Under the pieces are notes generated by a model. The model searched no databases and was not told the DNA's origin. It saw only the letters and a program-made list of their open reading frames with translations. A program made the position numbers and the translations under genes. Below, in pieces: positions 18,491 to 26,562 of a DNA stretch of 64,000 bases (position 1 is the stretch's first letter; every line of letters begins with the position of its first letter). The DNA comes from Thauera carbonicopians (GTDB taxonomy: Bacteria > Pseudomonadota > Gammaproteobacteria > Burkholderiales > Rhodocyclaceae). Location of the stretch: the NCBI RefSeq assembly GCF_025699485.1, contig NZ_JANUXN010000001.1, positions 248,001-312,000 on the forward strand. Reading direction: 5' to 3'.

Positions 18491-20713
18491 ATGATCCGGA
18501 CTATTTCGATCCATCGACACAAGAGCTTTCATCCGACAACGGCGCATTCGATCCAGATCCCGAACAAGACCGCGACGTATATCTATGGTCTCAATGGCGC
18601 AGGCAAGTCCGCGATCGGCGAAGTGGTCGATGGCTTGGCTCGCAATGATCCGGCGTTCGCCCACTGCCGGATCGACACCACCGACAATGCACGGTATCGG
18701 TATGTGGTCTACAACCACCACTACGTCGAGCGCCTGATCGGCCAGCCCATCCAGGGCATTTTTACCGTGGGCGAGGTGGACACCGCCAGACAACAGCGGA
18801 TCCAGGAAATCGAGGCTAGGACGGGGGAACTGGACGCCCTCATCACCACTGCGGGAACCAGCGTCAGCACCGCGGAAGGAAACATCACCAAAGAGTTCAT
18901 CCGAGCCAAGGACGATATCTGGAAGGCGTTTGACTGGGGCAGGAAGACCACCCTGGGCCCACTGCTGGAGGGCTATGGCAAGAATAAGGAAAAGTTCTTC
19001 CAGGACTTGCGCACCCATATGCTGCCCGATGACGGGCAACTGGACACGATCGAGCGGCTGGAAAAGCGCTGGGCCGATGTATCTGGGGCCGAGAGCGAAC
19101 GCGCCCCTGTCTCGTTGGATACCAGCGCACTGGAGCGCATAGAGCGCGACCCAATTTGGGCGGAGGTCGTGGAGGTATCCACCACCAGCCGATTGGCGCC
19201 ACTGGTGGCAGAACTGGGTAATGCAGACTGGGTGGCCCGTGGACAAGCCTTCCTGCAAACGGACCAGTGTCCGTTCTGCCAACAAGGCTTGCCGCACGAC
19301 TTCCGCGACGAGTTGGCGCAGTTACTGGAAGGTGAGCGCAAGGCCAAGGTCGAGAAGATTGCCGCCCTGGTCGAGGCCTACGCCGCCCAACTCGAAGCGA
19401 TTGAGGTGCGCGCCAAGACCATCCTGGCTGACCCAGACGCGAAGGAAGCCGGGCTGGAACTGGCATGGTCCCAAATGCGAACGGCGCTGCATGCCGCGTT
19501 GGCCACATTGCGGCAGAAGGAAGCCCAGCCAAGCACGGTGGTAGATGTTCGATCTGTCAACGGCGAAGCGTTGGCCGGTGCGCTGGCCAAACTCAATATG
19601 CTGATCGCTGATTTCAACACCCGTATCCGGGATCGCAAGGGAGAGCGCGATCGGATCAAGGCCATGTTCTTTCAGGTCATGAATGCTGACCGTGCCGAGG
19701 CATACGCGCACCATGACGCGTTGCTGGGGCCTCTGCGGGAGACCGAAGCGGCGGCGAAGTACGATTTGAAGGCGTGGCGGGACGAACGGGACACGCTCAA
19801 TAGCCAGTTACGGGAACTGCGCCGGCAGCAGAAGGGCGTGGACGCGTCGATCGACGCGATCAATGATCGCTTGCGCAGTATCGGGATTACGGCGTTCAGT
19901 ATCGAGCGCAAGGCCGGCGAGGATCGTGTGTACTGCCTGGCTCGGCCGGGAGTAGCGGACTGCGAACCCAGGTCATTGAGTGAGGGCGAGAAGACGCTGA
20001 TTGCGTTCCTCTACTTCATGGAGTCGTTGAAAGGCTCACACGACGAAGACGAAACAGTGGATCCTCGCCGGACCATCGCCGTCATTGACGATCCCATCTC
20101 AAGCCTGTCGCAAAACTACGTGTATGACATTGCCACGATGATCCATCGCGAGTTGGCCAAGCCCGAGAACCGACCTCAACTCGTCAAGCAGGTGATCGTT
20201 CTGACCCACAACCTGTTCTTCTTTCACGAACTCGTTCACCAGCACACCCAAAATCGGGCAAATGCGCACAACCGGTGCGGCTTGTTGCGGGTGGTCAAGA
20301 ATGCGCATTCGGAAGTTGAGACGCTGGACCCCACCAAGCTCCTGAATGACTACGACGTGTGGTGGCATATCCTGAAAGACGCTCAGGCTAGGAGGGTTCC
20401 GACCCAGGTGGTGCCCAATGCCATGCGTAACATCCTGGAACAGTTCTTCACCTTTACTACGGGGTCTCCTGACTTCCCGGAGGAAGTCCAGCAACTAACC
20501 AACGTCGACACATCCAGCAAGTACGCTGCGCTGAATCGCTTCGTGAATCGAGGTTCGCATAGGGACGCGATCAACGGTCCACCTATCGACTGGACCGAAT
20601 ACGACGTGCCGTACCTGCTGGGCAAGTTCCGTGCGATGTTTCATGCCATAGGTCAGGAACAGCATTACCTCATGAAGATGGGCGAAGAAACCTTGGAGGC
20701 AGAAAATGCCTGA
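18491..20713 (+). CDS. Zinc-hook AAA_13 ATPase, PrrC/RloC-like, possible anticodon nuclease
   Basis: This 740-residue ABC-type ATPase has Walker A YGLNGAGKS (Lys39), a signature LSEGEKT near residue 495 and Walker B VIDDPISSL near 533. Between the ATPase halves is a long coiled coil with a zinc-hook motif CPFC (Cys260, Cys263), as in RloC and Rad50. After the ATPase, Arg646, Glu650 and His690 match the Arg-X3-Glu...His pattern of the PrrC/RloC tRNA anticodon nuclease. RloC proteins disable translation when phage infection or DNA damage is sensed. The nuclease assignment is inference; the ATPase and hook are seen directly. The next gene overlaps by 8 bp. Confidence 0.75.
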   Translation: MIRTISIHRHKSFHPTTAHSIQIPNKTATYIYGLNGAGKSAIGEVVDGLARNDPAFAHCRIDTTDNARYRYVVYNHHYVERLIGQPIQGIFTVGEVDTARQQRIQEIEARTGELDALITTAGTSVSTAEGNITKEFIRAKDDIWKAFDWGRKTTLGPLLEGYGKNKEKFFQDLRTHMLPDDGQLDTIERLEKRWADVSGAESERAPVSLDTSALERIERDPIWAEVVEVSTTSRLAPLVAELGNADWVARGQAFLQTDQCPFCQQGLPHDFRDELAQLLEGERKAKVEKIAALVEAYAAQLEAIEVRAKTILADPDAKEAGLELAWSQMRTALHAALATLRQKEAQPSTVVDVRSVNGEALAGALAKLNMLIADFNTRIRDRKGERDRIKAMFFQVMNADRAEAYAHHDALLGPLRETEAAAKYDLKAWRDERDTLNSQLRELRRQQKGVDASIDAINDRLRSIGITAFSIERKAGEDRVYCLARPGVADCEPRSLSEGEKTLIAFLYFMESLKGSHDEDETVDPRRTIAVIDDPISSLSQNYVYDIATMIHRELAKPENRPQLVKQVIVLTHNLFFFHELVHQHTQNRANAHNRCGLLRVVKNAHSEVETLDPTKLLNDYDVWWHILKDAQARRVPTQVVPNAMRNILEQFFTFTTGSPDFPEEVQQLTNVDTSSKYAALNRFVNRGSHRDAINGPPIDWTEYDVPYLLGKFRAMFHAIGQEQHYLMKMGEETLEAENA

Positions 20714-20930
20714 TCCGCGACTAGCAGAGTTGGTGGCCTACCTGGCCAAGGCAGATCACACCACCACCCACGCTGACTTCTGGGCGGGATGGGACGCCAT
20801 TGCCGGAGACCTGGCGGATCAAGCCTGGGACGAGAATGCCGATCCCGAACTACGCGAGGCGTTCACGGATCTGCTTGCAGCGGCGGACGACGCCGGTTGG
20901 GCGGTGCCTGACGAGCAGGTACAACACTAG
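20706..20930 (+). CDS. Small acidic protein in the AAA_13 operon
   Basis: A 74-residue protein (MPDPRLAELVAYLAKADH) rich in Asp, Glu and Ala. It overlaps the end of the ATPase gene by 8 bp and is followed by another gene after 3 bp, so all three are one operon. Function unknown; a small partner or inhibitor of the ATPase is possible. Confidence 0.6.
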   Translation: MPDPRLAELVAYLAKADHTTTHADFWAGWDAIAGDLADQAWDENADPELREAFTDLLAAADDAGWAVPDEQVQH

Positions 20931-20933
20931 GCC

Positions 20934-21761
20934 ATGCCAGAGAACGGAGTGTCGACGCGCGAGGAATACCAGGAAGCCGTTCATGCCATGGACGTGGCTG
21001 TTTGCGAGGCGTTAGCCGTCTCTCAAGCCCAAGTCGGACGGCTGCCAGCGCCCTGCATTGGTTATGCCTCATACGTCTATGCCCGACTCTGTGCGCATGG
21101 GGTAGCCGCCATGCGTGCTGTTCCCTTATCGCGCTGGGTCAACTGTGATAGCGAAGAGTGGGGGTTCAGTGTCCTGGCCGGGCACGCCCGCGCCATCCTG
21201 GAAGGCTACCTGTACTTCGTTTACCTCACCCAGCCAACTGACGAGACGATGGAAGAGGGGCGGGCAAAGATCACGCTGTTGCAACTGAACGACTGCTGTT
21301 CACGCCTGAAACTGTTCGAGACCAGTCCCGAGCAAGTCGCACACTTTGAACAGCAAGCCGAGGAACTACGCGACCGACTGCGCACCATTCCTTACTTCCA
21401 GAACCTCCCGGCTGCCGTGCAAAACACTTGCCTGGCAGGAAAGAAGGCGTGGTTCATGGATCGTGCCCAACTGGTGGCCTTGGTTGGAATGGAGAAGCCG
21501 GCCTTCGATATTCTGTGGGACCTGTGGTCGCAGCACACCCATATTCATCCCATGTCGTTCTACCGCATGGAGCCCAATGGGCGTGGCTCGGGGCTCGAAT
21601 GCGACCCTGATCGCTTGTACCTGTGGCAGGCCTTGATGATCTGCGCTGGTTTCCTTGAAGACGCGACCGACACAATGGTGGAACACAATCCCGACGTAGC
21701 CCAGGTTCGGCAGGGGATCGACTCGAAGTTCAGTCCAGGGCCGGCGCGCAATCTGCCCTGA
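20934..21761 (+). CDS. Hypothetical helical protein in the AAA_13 operon (DUF5677-like)
   Basis: The 275-residue product is mostly helical, with a conserved-looking WSQHTHIHPMSF segment near residue 200 and a C-terminal WQALMICAGF helix. This arrangement recalls the DUF5677 group, often found in defence islands, but that is from memory only. It is the last gene of the SRAP-ATPase operon and converges with the ankyrin gene at 21762 without any gap. Confidence 0.6.
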   Translation: MPENGVSTREEYQEAVHAMDVAVCEALAVSQAQVGRLPAPCIGYASYVYARLCAHGVAAMRAVPLSRWVNCDSEEWGFSVLAGHARAILEGYLYFVYLTQPTDETMEEGRAKITLLQLNDCCSRLKLFETSPEQVAHFEQQAEELRDRLRTIPYFQNLPAAVQNTCLAGKKAWFMDRAQLVALVGMEKPAFDILWDLWSQHTHIHPMSFYRMEPNGRGSGLECDPDRLYLWQALMICAGFLEDATDTMVEHNPDVAQVRQGIDSKFSPGPARNLP

Positions 21762-22412
21762 TCACATCGCCCGCCGCGCTAGTTCGGGCTCACGCGCGGT
21801 CGGCCTCGCCATCGACGCCAACTGATCGCGTCTTGCCGCCGCCAGCATTCGCTGTTGCGCTACTTCAATCTCCACCAGGCATTCCGGGTTCGTCCCGATA
21901 TAGCCCACGCGCGGCCACGCGCTCAACATGAAGGGGTCTGCACCCAGGTCCAGTGCGGCGACAAGCGCCTCACGCGATTTCATGCGGGCGATCGGGACAT
22001 TGCCTTGCCGGTCGCGCACGTTGAGTTCCGCCCCACCTTCCACCAATGCTTGAACCACGTCCGCCGTTAGCGCTTCGGCTAGGGGCGTTTCGCAGGTGTC
22101 GGTTTCCTGGTTGGGGTTAGCCCCATGAGCCAGCAGCAAGCGCACCAAGTCCGCGCGGCCTTGCGCGGCGGCTTCGTGAAGCGGAGCCGTGCCCCACATT
22201 TCAGGATCGGCGGTGTTCGCTTGTCCACCGTGCGCCAGTAGTGCTTCCAGGATCCCAGCCGAAACCGAATGACGGCAGGCCATAAGGACCATGTCATCGA
22301 GGTGGTTGCACGTCCCCAGCGCCAGCAACCGGCGAACCTGGGTCTCATCGTTCTCGCGCACGGCGAGCGTGAGGGACAGGTCGAGGTTGGTGATGGTGGG
22401 GAGGGATGACAT
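21762..22412 (-). CDS. Ankyrin-repeat protein with shortened C-terminal tail
   Basis: The 216-residue protein contains ankyrin repeats between residues about 40 and 140 (for example GTAPLHEAAAQGRADLVRLL). Such repeats bind other proteins. Its end (LASMARPTAREPELARRAM) is a shortened version of the tail shared with five other proteins in this element. Its ATG overlaps the stop of the upstream ankyrin gene (TAATG), so the two are coupled. It is second in an operon driven by the dyad promoter at 23383-23410. Confidence 0.8.
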   Translation of the reverse strand: MSSLPTITNLDLSLTLAVRENDETQVRRLLALGTCNHLDDMVLMACRHSVSAGILEALLAHGGQANTADPEMWGTAPLHEAAAQGRADLVRLLLAHGANPNQETDTCETPLAEALTADVVQALVEGGAELNVRDRQGNVPIARMKSREALVAALDLGADPFMLSAWPRVGYIGTNPECLVEIEVAQQRMLAAARRDQLASMARPTAREPELARRAM

Positions 22413-23356
22413 TACATGGCCCTCCGTCGGCGGTCTGCCAGCTCTTCGGGATCGGCAAGATCGAGACCATTCTGGGGTCGCGAAGTGGTGGCTAACTGGC
22501 CTAGTGCTTGGCGTTCTCGAACAGAGCGAATGTACTGGGAAACTGATAGTTCACCTTCCACCTCAAGGTACTGTTCAGCCGTTTGGCCATCATTGTTCTG
22601 GAGGTTTGGATCCGCGCCACGCTCCAGCAGAAGCGCAGTAAATTCAATGTCAGTTGAGTAGTGAAGGGGCGTGTTGCCATCCTGGTCGCGGGCATTTGGG
22701 TCCGCGCCACGATCGAGCAAGTGCGACGCGAACGACACGCTGGATGGGTCATGGAGAACTGTCTGGCCCAGGTCATCGATCTGATTGATTGACACGCCCC
22801 GCGCCAGAAGCGAGTCCAGGACTCGGGGCGTCGAAGCCAGATGGATGGCGTGTCGACCTCGGTCAGCGCTGGGGATAGATACGTCTGCGCCTTGTTCAAT
22901 CAAATACAAGGAGATCTGTTCGGCAGCCTCCGGCCTGCCGCCCCATTTCACCTCTTCAAGGTGCTTGTAAAGCGCGGGCTCTCCGACCGAGTTGCATTGA
23001 TCAAGGTCGCCACCGCATTCAAGTAGCAACCGCGCGTCTTCCACGGATTGGCAACTGTGAAATAACGAGTGTTGCTGGGTTCTTTTGCTATTCATATCCA
23101 CGGCGGAAAGCAGCTTCTCGTCCTGGACACCACTGATCGCCTGTGGCTCGCCATCAAAGGTGAACTGCAGGTAATAGGGTGCACTGGTGTTGTCTATTCC
23201 CAACGCGCGCAACTCGGCTACCAGATCAGAGTTATCTGCCCGGGATAAATGTATATGCCGGCTAACGTAAGTGCTGCCGCAACTGTTCGCTTCGGCAACG
23301 AGTGCTTCGGCAGCCTTCGTGCGCAGAAACTGATCCAGAGTAGTTGGGGTAGTCAT
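22412..23356 (-). CDS. Ankyrin-repeat protein with conserved C-terminal tail
   Basis: The 314-residue protein has ankyrin repeats in its C-terminal half (DGNTPLHYSTDIEFTALLLE and neighbours) and a unique N-terminal half. It ends in LDLADPEELADRRRRAM, the shared tail. The ATG at 23356 was chosen because the dyad promoter lies about 25 bp upstream, inside the longer frame. The base composition is slightly lower in GC than neighbouring genes. A secreted or surface-delivered effector is possible but not shown. Confidence 0.8.
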   Translation of the reverse strand: MTTPTTLDQFLRTKAAEALVAEANSCGSTYVSRHIHLSRADNSDLVAELRALGIDNTSAPYYLQFTFDGEPQAISGVQDEKLLSAVDMNSKRTQQHSLFHSCQSVEDARLLLECGGDLDQCNSVGEPALYKHLEEVKWGGRPEAAEQISLYLIEQGADVSIPSADRGRHAIHLASTPRVLDSLLARGVSINQIDDLGQTVLHDPSSVSFASHLLDRGADPNARDQDGNTPLHYSTDIEFTALLLERGADPNLQNNDGQTAEQYLEVEGELSVSQYIRSVRERQALGQLATTSRPQNGLDLADPEELADRRRRAM

Positions 23357-23382
23357 GACTGGCTTATGAACTGTATTGAACC

Positions 23383-23410
23383 ATCCTCGCACCGTTGTTC
23401 ATTTTGGCAA
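23383..23410 (-). promoter_or_regulatory. Dyad promoter P1, ankyrin operon
   Basis: The operator is at 23395-23410 (minus-strand TTGCC-AAAATG-AACAA). TTGCCA is the -35; 16 bp later is GAGGAT as -10, followed by GGT. The start codon at 23356 is a short leader away. Confidence 0.8.
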
Positions 23411-23439
23411 GTCTGGCCAGTGTGTACCTCACCGCAACT

Positions 23440-25587
23440 TCAATAGCCCGCGCCCCGCCGCTGTTGTCGGGCGTCCTGCAAGCCCACTCCTGACGGCTGG
23501 CGATCGGCCTTCATCTGCGCCGGGTGCTTGAACTGCGCCAGGACCATCGCCCGTTGTTGCTCGGCGATTTCCAGGGTCATCGCCGTGCGATCGGCGCCCA
23601 GCCGTAGGTTCGGGCTGGACACCTGCCGGGAATAGCCCTGGGCCAGGTCGACCGCCTTTTCGCCTTGCTTGTTGCGCAGCGATGGATCCGCCCCATGGCG
23701 TAGCAGTTCACCCACGGTGCGATCCAATCCCTTGGCGGCTGACAGGTGGAGCGCGGTATGGCCTTCGTGGTCCTGGGCGTCGACCTGCGAGGTGGGCGCC
23801 AAGAGCGCTACCACCTGGGCCTGATCGGCTTGCGCCTTCGCTGTGCGGGCAGGTGTAGCCGCTGCAATATGGAGCGCCGACTGGCCATCCTGGTTGACCA
23901 GCGTGGCGTCCGCCTTGCGCGAGAGCAGTTTCTGGATCAGTTGCAGATCGCGTTCGCCTGCGGCCAGGTGGAGCGCGCTATTGCCTTCCTCATCCACGGC
24001 ATTGATGTTCTTGTGAAGCGCCTGGTGGACTACGCCGCGGTCGCTGTCATGCCCCTGCTTCTGCGCCATGTGGAAGCGCAGTTGCCCGATATGGTCATCG
24101 GTCAACGCGCGGGGTGGAGCCAGCGTCTGGCCCTTGTCGTGCTTCAAGCCCAGGGCGGTGGTGCGCAGATCGCGTTCCAATCCGGTGCCGGCGATCCCAT
24201 CGGCCGAGGCAAGGCGATTGAGGTGGGGCGCGGCCTTTTTCAACTCGGGTAGGGCTTCGGGGTAGTGCTTGGCCAGCCCGTCCAGCGCCGCCTGCGCCAA
24301 GGGAATGATCGTCTCGCGGCCCGACTTCTCGCCCGCAGACTTGAACGTGCGTTGCCAATCGACGTTGGCTAGTGTGTTGAGGGCGTCCACTGCATTCCGA
24401 GCGTGTGCTTTCGGATCCAGGTCGCGCGGCGCATTCGGTGCCATGGCGACGTGGCCAGTGGTTTTCCCTGAACCGATTGCGTAGTGCGCGGTTGCAAGGA
24501 CGGCGTCGCCCACGCCTTGTGTCGAGCGAATGTAGGGGTCATCGAGTTGTGCGTAAAGCGCCAGGCGATTGATGGCTTCCTGTTGCTTCGGGGTCAGATC
24601 CATAGCCTTGGCCCGGGACTCGGAAGCAATCGCCGGGGCGTAGTAAGACACCGACGCCAGGTGGTGGCCTTCGCCCTCAAAGGGTGGGGCACCAATCCGC
24701 ATACCATTTAAGACACCGCCCACATGGCGCGTCATCTGGTCGCCTTGCTTACGGCTGTCTTCGCCCGTCGAGGCAAACGCCAGGTGCCAGGCGGTGGGGT
24801 TGTTGGCGTCCCGTAGAAAGCCGTCGATCCGACCGCCGCCTTCCGTGGCGCCCTTGCCATCCATCGTGAACGTCGAGACCCCAGACTCGTAAGCCAGGAC
24901 CAGCGGATCGTCCTGATCGTGGACGTGAACCTTGTCCACGCGCACGGGTACGAACAACTCCTGCCACCGGCCATCGAGCGCCGACTTGATCGCGTGCGGC
25001 TCCACCGTGTCGCCTGCCCGCAACTGCTGGATCACGTTTTTGAGCGTGCTAGCGTTGCGGGTTTCGCTGTCAGAGCCAGGCCCCAAGTCGCGCTCGGCCC
25101 ACCCAGACTTGATATACAGATCCATGCGGGCGATCGCTTCACCCTTCACGGTCTTGGTCAGCCCGTTTTCGGCGCCGTGGATCCAGTCGAGCAGCGGGGC
25201 CATCTTGTCGCCTTCCCAGCCCTTGTTCCCAGCAGGGGAGCGGGACAAGGCGGTACGTGTGGCAGGATCGGCCAGGTGCGCTTCATGCGCCCGTTGCAGG
25301 TTCGCCGTCGTGGCCTGGGCTTCGGGAACCGCGGCCACCGCCACGGCGCTTTCGCGCAGGAAGTCGTCTCTGTCGGCAAAGACTTCGGCCACCATGGCCG
25401 CGCCGGCATACGACATGCCGAACGACCGCAGTTGATCCTGAAACTGGCCTTGGGGCAGTTCATCCCGCAACTCATCCAAGGCACGGCACGCGGCCCAGGC
25501 GGTGCTGTCGGCGCGCTCACTGTCGGCGTCGACCCGCGCCAACTGCAGCGCGGCTTGCTGGACCAGGTTCTTGGGCGTGCGTTTCAT
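23440..25587 (-). CDS. Large ankyrin-repeat protein with a unique N-terminal domain (XopX/XVIPCD-like architecture not established)
   Basis: The 715-residue product has a unique N-terminal 500 residues, including an Ala- and Gln-rich helical start, a phosphoesterase-like or toxin-like GRIDGFLRDANNPTAW stretch of unknown meaning and an AMDLTPKQQEAINRLALY helix. Ankyrin repeats follow at about 535-660 (EEGNSALHLAAGERDLQLIQ). Its C-terminus does not carry the tail of the other ankyrin proteins but is basic (RQQRRGAGY). It is transcribed alone from the dyad promoter at 25614-25641. The layout suggests an effector or toxin, not a housekeeping protein. Confidence 0.75.
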   Translation of the reverse strand: MKRTPKNLVQQAALQLARVDADSERADSTAWAACRALDELRDELPQGQFQDQLRSFGMSYAGAAMVAEVFADRDDFLRESAVAVAAVPEAQATTANLQRAHEAHLADPATRTALSRSPAGNKGWEGDKMAPLLDWIHGAENGLTKTVKGEAIARMDLYIKSGWAERDLGPGSDSETRNASTLKNVIQQLRAGDTVEPHAIKSALDGRWQELFVPVRVDKVHVHDQDDPLVLAYESGVSTFTMDGKGATEGGGRIDGFLRDANNPTAWHLAFASTGEDSRKQGDQMTRHVGGVLNGMRIGAPPFEGEGHHLASVSYYAPAIASESRAKAMDLTPKQQEAINRLALYAQLDDPYIRSTQGVGDAVLATAHYAIGSGKTTGHVAMAPNAPRDLDPKAHARNAVDALNTLANVDWQRTFKSAGEKSGRETIIPLAQAALDGLAKHYPEALPELKKAAPHLNRLASADGIAGTGLERDLRTTALGLKHDKGQTLAPPRALTDDHIGQLRFHMAQKQGHDSDRGVVHQALHKNINAVDEEGNSALHLAAGERDLQLIQKLLSRKADATLVNQDGQSALHIAAATPARTAKAQADQAQVVALLAPTSQVDAQDHEGHTALHLSAAKGLDRTVGELLRHGADPSLRNKQGEKAVDLAQGYSRQVSSPNLRLGADRTAMTLEIAEQQRAMVLAQFKHPAQMKADRQPSGVGLQDARQQRRGAGY

Positions 25588-25613
25588 GGGAGCCAGGTTG
25601 GGAAGCCTGATCC

Positions 25614-25641
25614 ATCATGAATGCATTGTCGTTGCTGGCAA
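25614..25641 (-). promoter_or_regulatory. Dyad promoter P2, large ankyrin gene
   Basis: The operator is at 25626-25641 (minus-strand TTGCC-AGCAAC-GACAA). TTGCCA serves as -35 and CATGAT, 16 bp on, as -10, with GG after it. The ATG at 25587 follows about 25 bp downstream. Confidence 0.8.
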
Positions 25642-25724
25642 GCGGCAACTATGGTTGGCCGTGGCCAACCATCCTTCAGCGATCAAGTTCCGGCCCGTGG
25701 TCGCCCATCCTTTAGGATCCTAGA

Positions 25725-25945
25725 AAATAAAAGACCCGGGAGTTCCAAGGCTCCCGGGTCCACCACTAACTACCTTGAGACCCCTGACTTACCAGGTCAG
25801 GGACTATGAAGGTATTGCGCTTGTCAAAAAGCGCAAGGCTAAACGGCGCCGGCGAGGCCTTCGCGCGAACCTGAACGCCTGCCAACAGTATCGGTTCGCA
25901 GGCTTCGCCGAACACTAAATACCTATGGCTAGGCACTTCCGCCAT
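25725..25945. ncRNA. Hairpin-rich segment, candidate structured RNA
   Basis: Five hairpins follow in 220 bp without any gene: 25733-25760; CCCTGAC/GTCAGGG at 25782-25802; GCGCTT/AAGCGC near 25817-25834; GCCTGC/GCAGGC near 25877-25905; and CCTATGG/CCATAGG near 25921-25958. The first works as a terminator on the minus strand. The segment precedes the small gene at 25969 on the plus strand. It could be a small RNA on the minus strand or a structured leader on the plus strand. Confidence 0.4.
25733..25760 (-). terminator. Strong hairpin with minus-strand T-run
   Basis: A perfect 10-bp stem (GACCCGGGAG and complement) with an 8-base loop. On the minus strand it is followed by TTTTATTTTC, a good intrinsic terminator. 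No minus-strand gene lies between it and 25969, so it may end a small RNA. Confidence 0.7.
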
Positions 25946-25968
25946 GCCGCAACCATAGGAGCAAGACC

Positions 25969-26169
25969 ATGTACATCACAATCTACAAGCACCCAACCAA
26001 GACCGCCTTCATCGGCGTGCCACACGGCGCAGCCGTACCCGACGACTACCAGGACTGGCGATACTTCAAGTCCATCCACCTACTGCCAGGTCAGCCAAGG
26101 ATTGGCATGTTGGAACCCGCCGACACCATCCTGGGCAGGATCGAAGAAGTAGGCTGGTCGGTGATGTGA
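25969..26169 (+). CDS. Small hypothetical protein, 66 residues
   Basis: The product (MYITIYKHPTKTAFIGVPHG) has an AGGAG ribosome site nine bases before the ATG and is followed by an intrinsic terminator, so it is a stand-alone gene. No family is recognised. The structured segment upstream may control it. Confidence 0.6.
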   Translation: MYITIYKHPTKTAFIGVPHGAAVPDDYQDWRYFKSIHLLPGQPRIGMLEPADTILGRIEEVGWSVM

Positions 26170-26177
26170 TGGACGAG

Positions 26178-26200
26178 GGGGCGCCTAGAGCGCCCCTTTT
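26178..26200. terminator. Bidirectional terminator
   Basis: GGGGCGC and GCGCCCC form a 7-bp stem followed by TTTT on the plus strand. It ends the gene at 25969 and abuts the convergent end of the fimbrial operon. Confidence 0.75.
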
Positions 26201-26562
26201 CATTGCTGGGCGGCCCGTTCCAGTTGCTCTTCCGTCAACGGTGAAGGACGCGCCACCGCAGGCTGGATCTGCTGTTTCCATCCCGCCTTGTGGGCGATCT
26301 TCGAGACGCCTTCGGCGATCTTCTTGTTGAGCCAGGGAACGACGCCACCCGATAGGGCGAACTGTTCGGGCGAGGTCTCGCGCCAATGCTGGTCGAACCG
26401 CGTGGGTTGGTAGTCGATGGGATTGTGGAAGGCGAACGGGTCGGCCTTGAACAGATCGTGCCTGGGCGCACGGACCACGACGGGTTCAAGCGTGGTCGGT
26501 TCCGAGTCCTGGGCCTGGACCACCAAGGGCAAGAGCAAGAACAGGGCGAGCAGGGCTTTCAT
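26200..26562 (-). CDS. Small exported protein of the fimbrial operon
   Basis: A 120-residue protein with a typical signal peptide (MKALLALFLLLPLVVQAQ, cleavage near residue 18). The mature part contains TTLEPVVVRAP and HNPIDYQP and has no recognised domain. Its ATG overlaps the usher stop (ATGA), so it is coupled to the usher and probably assists pilus assembly or anchoring in the periplasm or outer membrane. The longer upstream frame overlaps the usher gene and is not used. Confidence 0.7.
   Translation of the reverse strand: MKALLALFLLLPLVVQAQDSEPTTLEPVVVRAPRHDLFKADPFAFHNPIDYQPTRFDQHWRETSPEQFALSGGVVPWLNKKIAEGVSKIAHKAGWKQQIQPAVARPSPLTEEQLERAAQQ

Noticed and set aside
23440-25587. Assignment of the large ankyrin protein as a known type IV or type VI effector
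   Set aside because: No recognisable signal or enzyme motif was found in its N-terminal region; only the ankyrin part is supported.
25820-25836. Further dyad operator inside the hairpin-rich segment (TTGTC-AAAAAG-CGCAA)
   Set aside because: The right half-site does not match, there is no -10, and the bases form part of a hairpin.
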